Notes: generated by a model not told the origin, from the letters alone. A stretch of 64,000 nucleotides of DNA from Nonomuraea sp. NEAU-A123 (GCF_018603905.1 NZ_JAHFZZ010000005.1:434001-498000), one strand, 5' to 3'. Positions 26,796 to 36,447 are shown, counted from the first letter of the stretch. Program-made: numbers and translations.

Positions 26796-27635
26796 ATGAA
26801 GCGAACCATCGTCGGCGTCGCCGTGGTCGCGGGCCTGATGCAGCTCACCGCCACCCCGGCGCAGGCAGCACCCAGGGTCGACCCGGTCAAGGCGCTCAAG
26901 GCCGAGCTGACGCGCGGCAAGGCCGTCAACGTCGTGTCCACCGCGAAGGTGAACTACGGCAGCGGCCTCTCCATCAGCGCCGGCATGGACGGCACGATCG
27001 GGTTCGGCCCACGGGGCGAGATCGCCTCCGACCTGTCCCAGACCTTGAAGTACAGCAAGAAGCTGATGGGCACCGCGAAAGAGGTCGGCATGGCGGACGA
27101 CGCCGCCCTGCAGCAGGCGCCCCTCAGAATGATCTCTTCGGGGTACGACGACTACGTCTCAGGTCCCCTGGTAAATGACGCGTTGCCCCAGGGGACGAGA
27201 TGGGTGCGTTACCGGGACACGGATCTACCGGCCAGCGACCTGCTGCTCGAGGTCCTGGAGCCGGCCACGCTCAAGACCCTCCTGGCGCACCGCACGTCCT
27301 GGCGTGACGGGGTGCTGAAAGGGACGATCAAGACCGACAAGCTGGCCAAGGTGTCCCCCTCCTTCGTCTCGCACTTCGGCATCCGCTCGAAGAGCGGGCG
27401 CGTCGGCAAGGTCTCCTACACCATCCGGCTGGGCCCGACCGGCCTGGTGGAGCGGCTGTCGGCCATCGCCGTCCTGCCCATCTACGACGGCTCCGTCCGG
27501 ATCGAGTCAGACACCCGCTACTCCGACTGGGGGCGCCAGGTCACCGTACTCCTGCCCCTGAACGGCGATGTGATCGACAGGCAGGAGCTCGAGGAGGAGG
27601 AGCTGCCGTACGAGTTGCCCGGCATCTGGAGCTGA
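26796..27635 (+). CDS. Secreted hypothetical protein (LppX/LolA-like appearance)
   Basis: The 279-residue protein has a Sec signal peptide ending at AQA-AP and no lipobox. The mature part is strand-rich with alternating polar and hydrophobic stretches (GLSISAGMDGTIGFGPRGE, KVSYTIRLGPTGLVERLSA), like the half-barrel of LppX/LprG-type carriers found widely in actinomycetes. That resemblance is by pattern only. AAGGA precedes the ATG. It lies 51 bp after the HD-GYP gene and may be cotranscribed with it. A strong terminator follows. Confidence 0.7.
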   Translation: MKRTIVGVAVVAGLMQLTATPAQAAPRVDPVKALKAELTRGKAVNVVSTAKVNYGSGLSISAGMDGTIGFGPRGEIASDLSQTLKYSKKLMGTAKEVGMADDAALQQAPLRMISSGYDDYVSGPLVNDALPQGTRWVRYRDTDLPASDLLLEVLEPATLKTLLAHRTSWRDGVLKGTIKTDKLAKVSPSFVSHFGIRSKSGRVGKVSYTIRLGPTGLVERLSAIAVLPIYDGSVRIESDTRYSDWGRQVTVLLPLNGDVIDRQELEEEELPYELPGIWS

Positions 27636-27700
27636 CCGGTCCGCGTGTTCGCCGCCCGTGGCATCGTCGGCCACGGCGGGAGCTGCCACCAGAAGAAGCG

Positions 27701-27728
27701 TCGCCCAGGCGGCGGGCCGCCTGGGCGA
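27701..27728. terminator. Bidirectional terminator between convergent secreted-protein genes
   Basis: TCGCCCAGGCGGC and its exact complement GCCGCCTGGGCGA are separated by 2 bp, giving a near-perfect 13-bp-arm hairpin in the 122-bp gap between two convergent genes. Confidence 0.8.
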
Positions 27729-27757
27729 ACTGGCCGACAGCCCAAGGACAGCCTCGG

Positions 27758-28159
27758 TCAGGGGATGATGACGTGGAAGCCGGTGTCGCGGGCGCCGGCG
27801 GCGGTGCCGGTGCCGACGAACACGTCGCGGACGTCTCCGCAGGCGTTGCCGTCGTGGCGGATGAAGATGCTGGAGTCCCAGGGCGCGCCCGTCCACTGGG
27901 CGGTGGCGACGGGGACGGTGTTCGAGGCGTTGATGTCGGCGTCGAGCCGGATGCAGTACTGGCCGACCGCGATTCTGCGGACGGCGGTGACGCCCTTGGA
28001 GCGGACGACGGAACCGTTGGCGTTGATGATGGCGGCGGCGCGGACACCCGGGCCGGAGGCGCCGCCGAGATCGGCCAGTGCCGGGACAGCGAAGGCGCCG
28101 AGCGCGCCGGCGCAGGCGGTCAGGGTCACGGCCATGGTGGTCTTCTTGATGCGAGGCAT
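27758..28159 (-). CDS. Small secreted hypothetical protein
   Basis: The 133-residue protein has a signal peptide (RIKKTTMAVTLTACAGALGA to about PALA) and a mature part of about 100 residues with two cysteines (QYCIRLD and NACGD) that could form one disulfide. The pattern VVRSKGVTAVRRIAVGQYCI recurs in actinomycete exported proteins of unknown function. The start is set at the ATG giving a proper signal peptide, with GAAAGAGAG upstream. It stands alone and is convergent with the preceding secreted-protein gene. Confidence 0.7.
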   Translation of the reverse strand: MPRIKKTTMAVTLTACAGALGAFAVPALADLGGASGPGVRAAAIINANGSVVRSKGVTAVRRIAVGQYCIRLDADINASNTVPVATAQWTGAPWDSSIFIRHDGNACGDVRDVFVGTGTAAGARDTGFHVIIP

Positions 28160-28372
28160 GCGGCTCTCTTTCGAGCAAGGGACTGTACGGGACCGGCTTC
28201 TCATCAGGCCAGGCGATGAGCTGCCGGCCGTTCCAAAGCCAGCACTCACTGTAGTTTTGCAGATGCGGAGAGCGACTGTGGCGACACGTAAAGATGAAGT
28301 TTTCTCACGACCCAACCGGCCGAAAGGACCCGACGGCTCCGTGTCGCCGGATGCGGTCGTCAGGGCGCGGGA

Positions 28373-29548
28373 TCAGCGGGGCTTGGTGAGCGACCACAGG
28401 GAGGCCGCCATGAGGAGAGCGGTCAGCCCGCCGCAGATCATCACGGTGGAGACCGTGAAGGCATCGACGATGCCGCCGCCGAGGAGCGCGCCGAGGGCGA
28501 AGGTCGCTTGGAACGAGGACGTGAAGAGGATCGTGGCGCCTTCCGGCGTCCGCGGGGCGGAGTCGAGGAACCATGCCTGGGAACAGATGGGCACGCCGCC
28601 ATAGGCCAGACCCCACAGCACCAGCAGCACGACAGCGCCGAGCGCTGTGGTGCCGACCACGGGCAGCATCAAGGTGGTGAGCGCGATCAAGCAGCCGGTG
28701 GCCACGAAGGCGCCGCGCAGGCTTATGGCAATGGCTTTGCCCGCCAGGAAGTTGCCGGCGATTCCGGCGATGCCGTACGCCAGGAGCGCCGCGCTGACGG
28801 CCGCGGGGGACAGGTGGGTGATGTGCTGGAGGAAGGGCGTGATGTAGGTGTAGGTGCCGAAGTGCGCAAGGACGATGAGGAAGGTGGCCAGCAAAGCGAT
28901 CTTCGTGCCCCGGTGGCGTAGCAGGTCGAGCAGGACGCGGAGGCTGGTGACCTGGTGGGCGGGCAGCGGTGGCAGCAGCGCCAGCAGGGCGATCAGAACG
29001 AGGATCGCCAGCGCGGCCAGGGTGAGGAAGGCGGTGCGCCAGCCGGCGAGGTGGCCGATGAAGGTTCCGGCCGGCACACCGAGTACGGAGCCCAGCGGCA
29101 CGGCGGAGAAGATCAGGGCGGTGGCGGTGCCGACCGCCGGCGGCGGCACCAGGCGGGCGGCCAGCCCGGCCCCGATCGACCAGAAGCCGCCGATGGTGAG
29201 GCCGACGAGCGCTCTGGAGACCAGCATGATCCAGTAGGAGCCGGCCGCGGCCGCCAGCACGTCGGCGGTGGCAAGGACCGCCATGAGAACGCACAGCATG
29301 ACCCGCCGGTCCAGGCGGGCGGTGGCCAGCGTGACGGCGGGCGCGGCGATCGCGGCGACGATGCCGGGCAGGGTCATGGTCAGCCCGGCGATGCCGTCGG
29401 AGAGGCCGAAGTCGGCGCCGATGGTGGTCAACAGGCCGATGGGCAGGATTTCACTGGTGACGATCGCGAAGATGCCCAGCGTGAGCGCGATGACCGCCAG
29501 CCAGTCGATGAGTGGCGAGCGTGTTCGGATGGGCGTGATCGTTGACAT
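28373..29548 (-). CDS. MFS transporter, DHA1 family (AraJ/NepI-like)
   Basis: The 391-residue protein has 12 predicted membrane segments. The first repeat contains ASDTLP-like positions in SDGIAGLTMTLPGIV, motif A as ATARLDRRVML, and motif C near SAVPLGSVLGVPAGTFIG. Members export sugars, purine ribonucleosides or drugs by proton antiport, and the substrate is not evident. It lies 101 bp downstream of the ABC transporter operon on the same strand, with its own likely promoter in the gap. The ribosome binding site is weak (CGGGAACC). Confidence 0.85.
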   Translation of the reverse strand: MSTITPIRTRSPLIDWLAVIALTLGIFAIVTSEILPIGLLTTIGADFGLSDGIAGLTMTLPGIVAAIAAPAVTLATARLDRRVMLCVLMAVLATADVLAAAAGSYWIMLVSRALVGLTIGGFWSIGAGLAARLVPPPAVGTATALIFSAVPLGSVLGVPAGTFIGHLAGWRTAFLTLAALAILVLIALLALLPPLPAHQVTSLRVLLDLLRHRGTKIALLATFLIVLAHFGTYTYITPFLQHITHLSPAAVSAALLAYGIAGIAGNFLAGKAIAISLRGAFVATGCLIALTTLMLPVVGTTALGAVVLLVLWGLAYGGVPICSQAWFLDSAPRTPEGATILFTSSFQATFALGALLGGGIVDAFTVSTVMICGGLTALLMAASLWSLTKPR

Positions 29549-29649
29549 GGTTCCCGTTCAGGCCGAAGGCGTGGAGTAGGTAACCAGACAAGCAGTGATG
29601 AAGCTTCAGGCACCGGCATGTTTCAGACCACACCATTGGCCGGTATCGG

Positions 29650-30435
29650 TCATCGTGTCTTCGGCACCTGCCAGCCGGGGCGGGGGACGCTCGCGCGCAG
29701 CAGCTGCGTGTACGGGTGCTCGGGCGCGTCGAGCACCCGGTCGGTCGGCCCGCGTTCGACGATCGCGCCGTGCCGCATCACGACGACGTCATCGGTGACC
29801 TGACGGACCACGGCGAGGTCGTGGCTGATGAACAGGTAGGCCACGCCGGTGCGTTCACGTACGTCCGCCAGCACGTTGAGGACCTGCGCCTGGATGGAGA
29901 CGTCGAGCGCGGCGACGGACTCGTCGAGGATGAGGATCCGCGGCTCGGCGGCCAGCGCCCGGGCGATGGCCACCCGCTGACGCTGTCCGCCGGACAGCCG
30001 TGACGGGAGTGCCGCCATCTGGCGTTCGTCGAGCCCGACGAGGTCGGCCAGCTCGGCCACCCGGGCGCGCCGCCGCCCTCGATCGAGACGGGTGTGCAGC
30101 CGCAGGACCTCCTCCACCGCGGCGGCGGGACTCTGGCGGGGGTCGAGGCTGGAGTAGGGATCCTGGAAGACGATCTGGACCTGGCCGCCGCGGTCCCGGC
30201 GTTCCCGCGCCGAGCGGGCCGGCTGGGAACGGTCGCGCCCGCACGCGGTGACACGCCCGGCCGTCGGCCGTTCGAGGCCCACGATCATGCGGGCCACGGT
30301 GGTCTTGCCGGATCCCGACTCGCCGACGATGGCCAGTGCGCCTGCCGGGGGGAGCGAGAAGCTCACATCCCGTACGGCGGTCGCCTCCCCGAAGTTTTTG
30401 CGGAGTCCTTCGACCTCGAGGATCGCGTCAGTCAT
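29650..30435 (-). CDS. Opp/Dpp-type ABC ATPase, second subunit (OppF-like)
   Basis: The 261-residue ATPase has Walker A GESGSGKTTVA, signature LSGGQRQRV and Walker B LILDESVAALD, which carries the unusual DES in place of DEP. It powers the peptide/nickel-type importer encoded upstream. The start ATG gives an 8-bp overlap with the stop of the first ATPase gene. It is the last gene of the five-gene operon. Confidence 0.9.
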   Translation of the reverse strand: MTDAILEVEGLRKNFGEATAVRDVSFSLPPAGALAIVGESGSGKTTVARMIVGLERPTAGRVTACGRDRSQPARSARERRDRGGQVQIVFQDPYSSLDPRQSPAAAVEEVLRLHTRLDRGRRRARVAELADLVGLDERQMAALPSRLSGGQRQRVAIARALAAEPRILILDESVAALDVSIQAQVLNVLADVRERTGVAYLFISHDLAVVRQVTDDVVVMRHGAIVERGPTDRVLDAPEHPYTQLLRASVPRPGWQVPKTR

Positions 30436-31402
30436 GGGAAACCGCCAGCTCCTCGGCTCGTACGCAGGCCACCTGGCCGCCATCCAGGGGGCGAAGGTCC
30501 GGTCGTTCGTCGTGGCAGCGTTGCCGTACGTGCGGGCACCGGGTGCTGAACGGGCAGCCGTCCGGCGCCTCGAACGCCGACAGCGGCCGGCCCGGGGTGG
30601 TCACCAGGCGCTCGGCCCGCCGCTCCAGGGAGGGACGGGCGGCGGCCAGCGCCGCTGTGTAGGGGTGCAGCGCATGGTCGTGCAGCAGTGCCGACGCGCG
30701 GATCTCCATGACGCGGCCCGCGTACATCACCGCCGTCCGGTCGCAGACGGCCGCCGCGAGTTCGAGGTCGTGGGTGATGAACAGCATGGCCAGCCCGCGT
30801 TCGCGGCGCAGTTCGTCGAGGATGGCCATCACCTCGGCCTGCGTGGTGACGTCGAGCGCGGTGGTGGGCTCGTCGGCCAGCAGCAGGTGCGGCTCGGTGA
30901 GCAGCGCGGCGGCGATCATGACGCGTTGCAGCAGTCCTCCGGAGAGCTCGTGCGGGTATTGCCGCAAGCGTCGCGGGCCGTCCGCCACACCCACCTCGTC
31001 GAGGACGCGAACCGCGCGGCCCTCGGCCTCCCGCCGGGCGACCCGCTGGTTGACGCGCAGCGCCTCGGTCAGGAAGTCGCCCACGGTGCGGACCGGGTTG
31101 ATGTGGGCGCGCGGGTCCTGGAAGACCATGGACACGCTGGAGCGAAGGTCGCGCAGTCTCTGCCCGCGTAGCGATGGGACGTCGTTCCCGCGGTAGCGGA
31201 TCGTCCCCTCCACGAGCGCGCCCGGAGGGAGCAGTCGCACGATCGAGCGGGCGGTCATGGATTTTCCCGACCCCGATTCGCCGACCAGGCCGACCGCCTC
31301 TCCGGCGGCGATGCTCAGCGACACGTCGCTGAGGACCGTCCTCATTTCGCCGTCGAGCGGCAGCCTCACCGTCAGGCCGCTGATGCGGAGCAGGTCGTTC
31401 AC
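30428..31402 (-). CDS. Opp/Dpp-type ABC ATPase, first subunit (OppD-like)
   Basis: The 324-residue ATPase shows Walker A GESGSGKSMTA, signature LSGGLLQRVM (Leu-Leu in place of the usual Gln/Arg), Walker B LLLADEPTTALD, and the C-terminal Opp/Dpp cysteine motif CPFSTRCPHVRQRC that binds an iron-sulfur cluster in relatives. GTG was chosen because it overlaps the permease stop (GTGA). It pairs with the following ATPase. Confidence 0.9.
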   Translation of the reverse strand: MNDLLRISGLTVRLPLDGEMRTVLSDVSLSIAAGEAVGLVGESGSGKSMTARSIVRLLPPGALVEGTIRYRGNDVPSLRGQRLRDLRSSVSMVFQDPRAHINPVRTVGDFLTEALRVNQRVARREAEGRAVRVLDEVGVADGPRRLRQYPHELSGGLLQRVMIAAALLTEPHLLLADEPTTALDVTTQAEVMAILDELRRERGLAMLFITHDLELAAAVCDRTAVMYAGRVMEIRASALLHDHALHPYTAALAAARPSLERRAERLVTTPGRPLSAFEAPDGCPFSTRCPHVRQRCHDERPDLRPLDGGQVACVRAEELAVSHD

Positions 31403-32292
31403 GCGGCGCCTCCTCGCCTGGGACGCCACCAGCGCGACGGGCCGAACGTCCCGCCCTGCCCGGAGCCGTCGGACAGCCGTTCACCGAGCACGTTGAACGC
31501 CACGACCAGGACGACGATGCAGCCGCCCGCCAGCAACGACTCGGCCGGGTACCCCTGCAGGACACCGGACTGCCCGCCGGCGACCATGACGCCCCAGTCG
31601 GCGTCGGGCGGCTGAACACCGAGGCCGAAGTACGACACGATGGCCAGATCCACCATGGCGTAGCCGAAGAAGAGCGTGGCCTGGGCGGCGATGAGCGGTA
31701 TGAGGTTGGGCACGAGGTGGCGCAGGCAGATCGCCACCGCCCCCAATCCCTGCACCTCCAGCGCCTGGACGTAGGCTTTGCGCCGCTCGGCCAGGGCCGC
31801 GCTGCGCAGCAGCCGGGCGATGTACGGGACGTAGGCCACGGACAGCGCGAGCACCGCCGCGCTCAGGCCCGGACCGAAGACGGCGGCGACGAGCATCGCG
31901 AGCAGGACCCCCGGGAAGGCGAAGACCACGTCGAGGGCCGCCGACACGACGGAGTCCAGCCACCCTCCGACCCAGGCGGCCGCGATCGCGATGATCGTTC
32001 CGGCCGCCATGCTCAGTGCGACGACCCAGAGGGGGCCGAGCAGCGAGGTTCGCGAGCCGGTCAGCAGGCGGGCGAGAAGATCGCGTCCCTGGCCGTCGTA
32101 CCCGAGCGGGTGTCCCGCCCCGGGGGCCGCGTAGGCACTGGCGAAGTCGCTGGCGTTCGGGTCGGCGGAGGACAGCGCCGGTCCGAGTACTGAGAGGGCG
32201 ACCGCTGCGAGGATCACGATGGCGGCCGTCGTGCCGAGCGGTCCCCACCTGTTCGGGCGGCTGCTTCCCAGGAGCGCGGTGATCGCGGTCAT
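31399..32292 (-). CDS. ABC permease, OppC/DppC type
   Basis: The 297-residue permease has an N-terminal helix, a long periplasmic-type loop with HPLGYDGQGRDLLARLLTGSRTSL (family signature LGTDxxGRDxxSR), then five helices including the EAA-like loop (ALEVQGLGAVAICLRHLVPN). The start overlaps the upstream permease stop by 4 bp (ATGA). Confidence 0.92.
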   Translation of the reverse strand: MTAITALLGSSRPNRWGPLGTTAAIVILAAVALSVLGPALSSADPNASDFASAYAAPGAGHPLGYDGQGRDLLARLLTGSRTSLLGPLWVVALSMAAGTIIAIAAAWVGGWLDSVVSAALDVVFAFPGVLLAMLVAAVFGPGLSAAVLALSVAYVPYIARLLRSAALAERRKAYVQALEVQGLGAVAICLRHLVPNLIPLIAAQATLFFGYAMVDLAIVSYFGLGVQPPDADWGVMVAGGQSGVLQGYPAESLLAGGCIVVLVVAFNVLGERLSDGSGQGGTFGPSRWWRPRRGGAA

Positions 32293-33233
32293 GCTCGTCT
32301 CCCCAGCTTGATCCGGGGGTCGAGGACCGCGGCCACGACGTCGACCAGGGTGTTGATCAGGACGAATGACGTGACGAGCACGAGCGAGATGCCCTGCACG
32401 ACGGCGAAGTCCTTGGACAGCGCAGCAGTGACGAGGTAGGAGCCCAGGCCATTGAGGCTGAAGGCCCGTTCCACCACCGCCGCCAGCGCGATCATCGACG
32501 CCACGGTCATGCCGGCCAGCGTGCTGATCGGGACGGCGGCGTTGCGCAGGGCGTGGCGGCGTACCACGGCCTGGTAGGGGATGCCGCGGCTGACCGCCGT
32601 CTGCACATGTTCGCGGCCCAGCTCCGCGCGCACGGTGGTCCGGGTCACCCGGGCGACGGCCGCGGTGGAGGCCGCTGCCAGGGCGAAGGCCGGAAGCGTG
32701 AGGTGGCGGATGCCGTCCCACAGCCCGGAGCCGTTGCCGAGTGCCGGCAGCCACCGCAGGTTCACGGCGAAGATCCCGATGAGCACGATCGCGGCGACGA
32801 AGGGCGGAACGGCCACCACCACGGCCGTCGACATCACCACGAGGGAATCCACGATCCCCGGACGCAGCGCCGCCAGCAGTCCGAGCGACACGCCTGCGAG
32901 CAGCACGATCAGGGCCGCGTAGAGGATCAGGGCGATGGTCGTCCCGGAGCGGGAGCCGATGAGCTCCGACACGTCGTGCCGGAGGGTGATCGACATGCCC
33001 AGGTCGCCCCGTACGGCGTTGCCCAGCCAGGTGGCGTACTGCACGAAGAACGGCTCGTCCAGGTGGTAGCGCTGCACGAGGACCGCGACGCTCTCCGGCG
33101 GGAGCGAGCGGCCGCCCGACAGGGTCGCCAGCGGATTGCCCGGTGCGACCGACAGCCCGGCGAACACCACGAAGCTCGACACGAGCAGCGTCGCCGCCAG
33201 CATGATCGCCCGCCGCATGAGGTACGCGGCCAT
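32289..33233 (-). CDS. ABC permease, OppB/DppB type
   Basis: The 314-residue permease begins MAAYLMRRAIMLAATLLVSS, followed by the family segment VAPGNPLATL, the WLGNAVRGDLGMSI stretch, six helices, and the EAA loop AVSRGIPYQAVVRRHALRNA. It starts 4 bp after the binding-protein gene, so the whole set is one transcript. Confidence 0.92.
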   Translation of the reverse strand: MAAYLMRRAIMLAATLLVSSFVVFAGLSVAPGNPLATLSGGRSLPPESVAVLVQRYHLDEPFFVQYATWLGNAVRGDLGMSITLRHDVSELIGSRSGTTIALILYAALIVLLAGVSLGLLAALRPGIVDSLVVMSTAVVVAVPPFVAAIVLIGIFAVNLRWLPALGNGSGLWDGIRHLTLPAFALAAASTAAVARVTRTTVRAELGREHVQTAVSRGIPYQAVVRRHALRNAAVPISTLAGMTVASMIALAAVVERAFSLNGLGSYLVTAALSKDFAVVQGISLVLVTSFVLINTLVDVVAAVLDPRIKLGRRA

Positions 33234-33237
33234 GCGC

Positions 33238-34893
33238 CTAGCCCACCGCCCCGAGCTTGCCGGCCCACGGCGCGAACAGGTGCTGGGAGGACACCGTGGC
33301 CCCGGTGAGTTTGGCGTTGAGCACGAGGACCGTGTCGGGGGCGACGATCGGTATCCACGGCAGGTCCCCGGTCACGATCTTCTGCGCCTGCACGGTGCTC
33401 TCGGCCCGCTGCCGTGCGTCCTCGGTGCCGCGGGCTCGTTCGAGCAGGTCGGCCACCGCCGGGTTGCGGTAGCGGCCGTAGTCCTGCGGGCCGCCCGGCA
33501 GCGACAGCGTCGCGTAGAGGGCTCCGGGATCGGCCCAGTTGGGGTAGTTGGTGGTGAAGAACCCGTCCACGTCGGCGCGAGCTTTCGCATCCAGGAAGAA
33601 CCCGCTGTAGGCGTCGGTGGACACCGCCTTCAGCCGAGCCTTGAGACCGATCTTCTCGGCCGCCGTCTTGAAGAGGTTGGCCTCGGTGGCGAGCTTGTTC
33701 AGCTCGTTGCTCATGCCGAACGTCACGGTCTTGCCGGTCGCGCCGGCCTCCTGGACGAGCTTGCGCGCGGTCTCCAGGTCGGTCTTGGGGTCGGGCAGGC
33801 CGTCCCAGGCGGACTGGAAGATCTGCTGCTCGTACCCCCAGGTGCCGGGGGTGCCAAGGGCTCGAGCCGGCCGGGCGCTGTCCTTGTACAGGGTCTTGAT
33901 GTACGCCTCGCGGTCGATGGCCAGCGACAGGGCGCGGCGGACGCGTACGTCGGAGAGCGTCCCCTTGCCCACGTCGGCGACGATCAGCGCGTCGATGAGG
34001 TACGACGGGCCGTGGTAGACCTTCACCGTGCCGCCGGCGCGGATCTGCTCCATCGTCGACAGCGGCAGCTCGAGGTAGGCGCCGTCCACTTCTCCGGTGA
34101 GCAGTGCCGCGGTCAGCGTGGCCTCGTCGGGGATGCCCCTGAAGTCGATCTGCCGCACCAGCGGGGACTCCGCGCGGTTCCAGTAGGCGTCGTTGCGTAC
34201 GACGGACAGCACGTCGCCGGTGCGCCACTGGCCGAGCTTGAAGGCGCCGGTGCACATGGCACCGCCCTTCACCGTGCCGTAGTCCTTGCCCTTGGCCGCG
34301 ACGTAGCCCTTCGACACCACCATGCCCGGCATGTACGACAGGACGTTGCGCAGCCAGTAGTCCGCCTGCTTCAGCTTCAGGGTGACCTCCAGCGGGCCGG
34401 AGGCCTCGACCGAGGTCACCCGGTTCAGGACGGGCACCCAGTAGCCGCCGCCCTTGGGGTCGCGGTTGCGCTCGATGCTGAAGGCGACGTCTTCGGCGGT
34501 CATGGGGGAGCCGTCCCAGAACGTCACGCCCTTGCGCAGCGTCAGAACGGCGGTCTTCGGGTCGGGGAAGTCCAGCCGGGTCGCGAGGCCGGGCTCCACC
34601 GATCCGTCCGGCGCCTGGCGGAACAGCGACTCGCACATGAGGCTCGTCACGGTGATCTCGGGATAGTCGCCCGCGGTGATCGGGTCGATCGAGGTGGTGC
34701 CCCGGTAGAGCGCCCAGGTGACCTTGTCGACCTGCCCGACCCCGGCGGGGGTCGTCGTGACGAGGTCCTGTTCGGGCGTGCTCCCCGGAGCCGCCGTGCC
34801 CGCAACCCCTCCGCCGTCCCTGTAGCAGCCCGAGGTGATCATCACCAGCGCCACCACTCCAGTGGCGACACTCCGCTTTCGCCAGCCTTGCAT
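33238..34893 (-). CDS. Solute-binding lipoprotein, family 5 (peptide/nickel type)
   Basis: The 551-residue protein has a lipoprotein signal (lipobox MITSGC) and the SBP_bac_5 fold, with LATRLDFPDPKTAVLTLRKGVTFWDGSPMTAEDVAFSIER and AYWNRAESPLVRQIDFRGIPDEAT typical of family 5. It delivers the substrate (peptide, nickel chelate or other) to the permeases. It is the first gene of the operon and reads away from the Lrp-type gene. The promoter should lie in the 86-bp gap. Confidence 0.92.
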   Translation of the reverse strand: MQGWRKRSVATGVVALVMITSGCYRDGGGVAGTAAPGSTPEQDLVTTTPAGVGQVDKVTWALYRGTTSIDPITAGDYPEITVTSLMCESLFRQAPDGSVEPGLATRLDFPDPKTAVLTLRKGVTFWDGSPMTAEDVAFSIERNRDPKGGGYWVPVLNRVTSVEASGPLEVTLKLKQADYWLRNVLSYMPGMVVSKGYVAAKGKDYGTVKGGAMCTGAFKLGQWRTGDVLSVVRNDAYWNRAESPLVRQIDFRGIPDEATLTAALLTGEVDGAYLELPLSTMEQIRAGGTVKVYHGPSYLIDALIVADVGKGTLSDVRVRRALSLAIDREAYIKTLYKDSARPARALGTPGTWGYEQQIFQSAWDGLPDPKTDLETARKLVQEAGATGKTVTFGMSNELNKLATEANLFKTAAEKIGLKARLKAVSTDAYSGFFLDAKARADVDGFFTTNYPNWADPGALYATLSLPGGPQDYGRYRNPAVADLLERARGTEDARQRAESTVQAQKIVTGDLPWIPIVAPDTVLVLNAKLTGATVSSQHLFAPWAGKLGAVG

Positions 34894-34930
34894 CTGAAAC
34901 CGCCCATCGCCCCTCAGGTCTTAAGTAGTC

Positions 34931-34942
34931 GAACGATCGCTC
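34931..34942. promoter_or_regulatory. Candidate operator in the ABC/Lrp divergent gap
   Basis: GAACGATCGCTC is a near-perfect palindrome around CGATCG in the 86-bp gap between the binding-protein gene and the Lrp-type gene. It is a plausible but weak site. Confidence 0.35.
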
Positions 34943-34979
34943 AAATAACGGCCAGCGTCAAGGCATGTTCTCGTGAAAG

Positions 34980-35453
34980 ATGCTCTCAGGGGGCGATCGG
35001 ATCGGCGGGGATCGCCGTACGGTCGTCAGGGGTTCGGTGGTCGTCCGGCGTGGCCCTGCGGACCAGCTGGCCGCCGCCACCGGATGGTCCGAGTCCACCG
35101 TCTGCCGCCGCCTTGAGGAGTTGCGCCGCAACGACGTGCTCCACTTCGAGGTCGAGATCGATCCCATGCTGTTCGGGTACGCCACCGAGGCCGTGCTGTG
35201 GCTGACCGTCGCCCCCTCCGAACTGACCGCGGTGGCCCAGGCGCTGGCCGGCCACCCCGAGATCGCCTTCGCGGCGGCCACGACCGGCGATCCCAACATG
35301 ATCGCCTTCACGGTGTGCGCCGACCCCAGCGCCCTGTACGACTACCTCGCCACCCGTATCGGCGCCTTGCCCGGAGTGCTGAAGGTGGAGACCGCGCTGA
35401 TCGCCCGCAACGTCAAACGCGCCGGTGCCCGCCTGCTGCCGATGTCCCGCTGA
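34980..35453 (+). CDS. Lrp/AsnC-family regulator, probably N-terminally truncated
   Basis: The 157-residue frame contains an AsnC-type HTH remnant (LAAATGWSESTVCRRLEELRRNDVL) joined to one RAM domain (LWLTVAPSELTAVAQALAGHPEI to LPGVLKVETALI). Actinomycete relatives of this type usually have two tandem HTH-RAM halves of about 320 residues. The region before the HTH here does not match any family sequence, so the first half may have been lost. It is divergent from the ABC importer and is its likely regulator if functional. Confidence 0.6.
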   Translation: MLSGGDRIGGDRRTVVRGSVVVRRGPADQLAAATGWSESTVCRRLEELRRNDVLHFEVEIDPMLFGYATEAVLWLTVAPSELTAVAQALAGHPEIAFAAATTGDPNMIAFTVCADPSALYDYLATRIGALPGVLKVETALIARNVKRAGARLLPMSR

Positions 35454-35533
35454 CCGCCGCCCCCGGATCGCTGTCGCGGCGGGGTCGGCGGGCGATCTGG
35501 GCAGCCGGAGCCCAGGGCCTGGATGTGCCACGG

Positions 35534-35580
35534 GCCCGCACGCCGGGTGGACCATCATCAAGGAAGGCCGGCGTGCGGGC
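35534..35580. terminator. Convergent terminator hairpin between the lrp-like gene and sodF
   Basis: GCCCGCACGCCGG pairs perfectly with CCGGCGTGCGGGC (13 bp) across a 21-nt loop, in the 192-bp gap between the two convergent genes. Confidence 0.75.
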
Positions 35581-35645
35581 GCCGAGTTCAGGAGGGCCCG
35601 GCTGAGAGGTTGTCACGGGCCGATGCGGGGATCAGCAGGACGGCC

Positions 35646-36440
35646 TCATGAGGTGACGCCGCGGGCGGCGTCGTAGCGGGCGATGACGTCGTTCCAGTTG
35701 ATCAGGCCCCAGAGTTTCTCGACGTAATCGGGCCGGACGTTGCGGTACTGCAGGTAGTAGGCGTGCTCCCAGGCGTCGAAGACCAGCAGCGGGGTGGTGT
35801 TCATGCCGATGTTGCCGTGGTGGTCGTAGACCTGTTCGACCACCAGGCGGCGCCCCAGCGGCTCCCAGGCCAGCACACCCCAGCCGGAGCCTTGCACGGT
35901 GCTGGTGGCGGTGGTGAGCTGCTTGCGGAACGCTTCGAAGGAGCCGAAGTGCTCGGCGATGGCGTCGCCCAGCTCGCCGTCGGGGCGGTCACCGCCATCG
36001 GGGGACAGGTTCTGCCAGAAGATCGTGTGCAGGACGTGTCCGGACAGGTGGAACGCGTACGTCTTCTCCAGCCCCACCAGGCCGCCGAACTCTCCCTTGT
36101 CCCGGGCTTCGGCCAGCCGCTCCAGGGTGTCGTTGGCGCCCTTGACGTAGGCGGCGTGGTGCTTGGCGTGGTGCAGTTCCAGGATCTCGCCGGTGATGGC
36201 GGGTTCCAGCGCCGCATAGTCGTAGGGCATGTCGGGCAGCGTGTACTGGCTCATATGTTCCCTTCTCCCTTGTCGCGGTTGATTCGGCCGCGCGCCGAGC
36301 ACTGGATTGACCGTGTCAGGCCCCGACCCCAGCCCCGGCATCGCCGCATCCTCCGGCGACGACGCCGCCGTCCGCGAAGGAGCCGAACAAGCGGTCAACG
36401 CCAGGACGATCGCCCCCGGCAGTGCCCATCCACGCGCCAT
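35646..36440 (-). CDS. sodF: Iron superoxide dismutase SodF with in-frame lipoprotein signal
   Basis: The SOD domain starts at Met63 ([18 protein letters not shown]) and holds the ligands: His in ELHHAKHH, His in FHLSGHVLH, and Asp/His in [11 protein letters not shown]. Sequence is closest in memory to Streptomyces SodF. From the ATG at 36440 the same frame first encodes a lipoprotein-like signal ([10 protein letters not shown]) and a Pro/Ser/Thr-rich linker of about 40 residues. The predicted -10 box lies so close to this ATG that the message would be leaderless. An internal ATG at 36254 with GGGAGAAGGGA upstream would give the usual cytosolic 202-residue enzyme. Either or both starts may be used. 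Confidence 0.9.
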   Translation of the reverse strand: MARGWALPGAIVLALTACSAPSRTAASSPEDAAMPGLGSGPDTVNPVLGARPNQPRQGRREHMSQYTLPDMPYDYAALEPAITGEILELHHAKHHAAYVKGANDTLERLAEARDKGEFGGLVGLEKTYAFHLSGHVLHTIFWQNLSPDGGDRPDGELGDAIAEHFGSFEAFRKQLTTATSTVQGSGWGVLAWEPLGRRLVVEQVYDHHGNIGMNTTPLLVFDAWEHAYYLQYRNVRPDYVEKLWGLINWNDVIARYDAARGVTS

Positions 36441-36447
36441 GCAGGCG

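Noticed and set aside
29650..34893. First Opp/Nik-type ABC operon as a Nur-controlled nickel importer next to sodF
   Set aside because: No TTGCAA-N5-TTGCAA site lies upstream of the operon and the binding protein shows no nickel-specific feature I can name.
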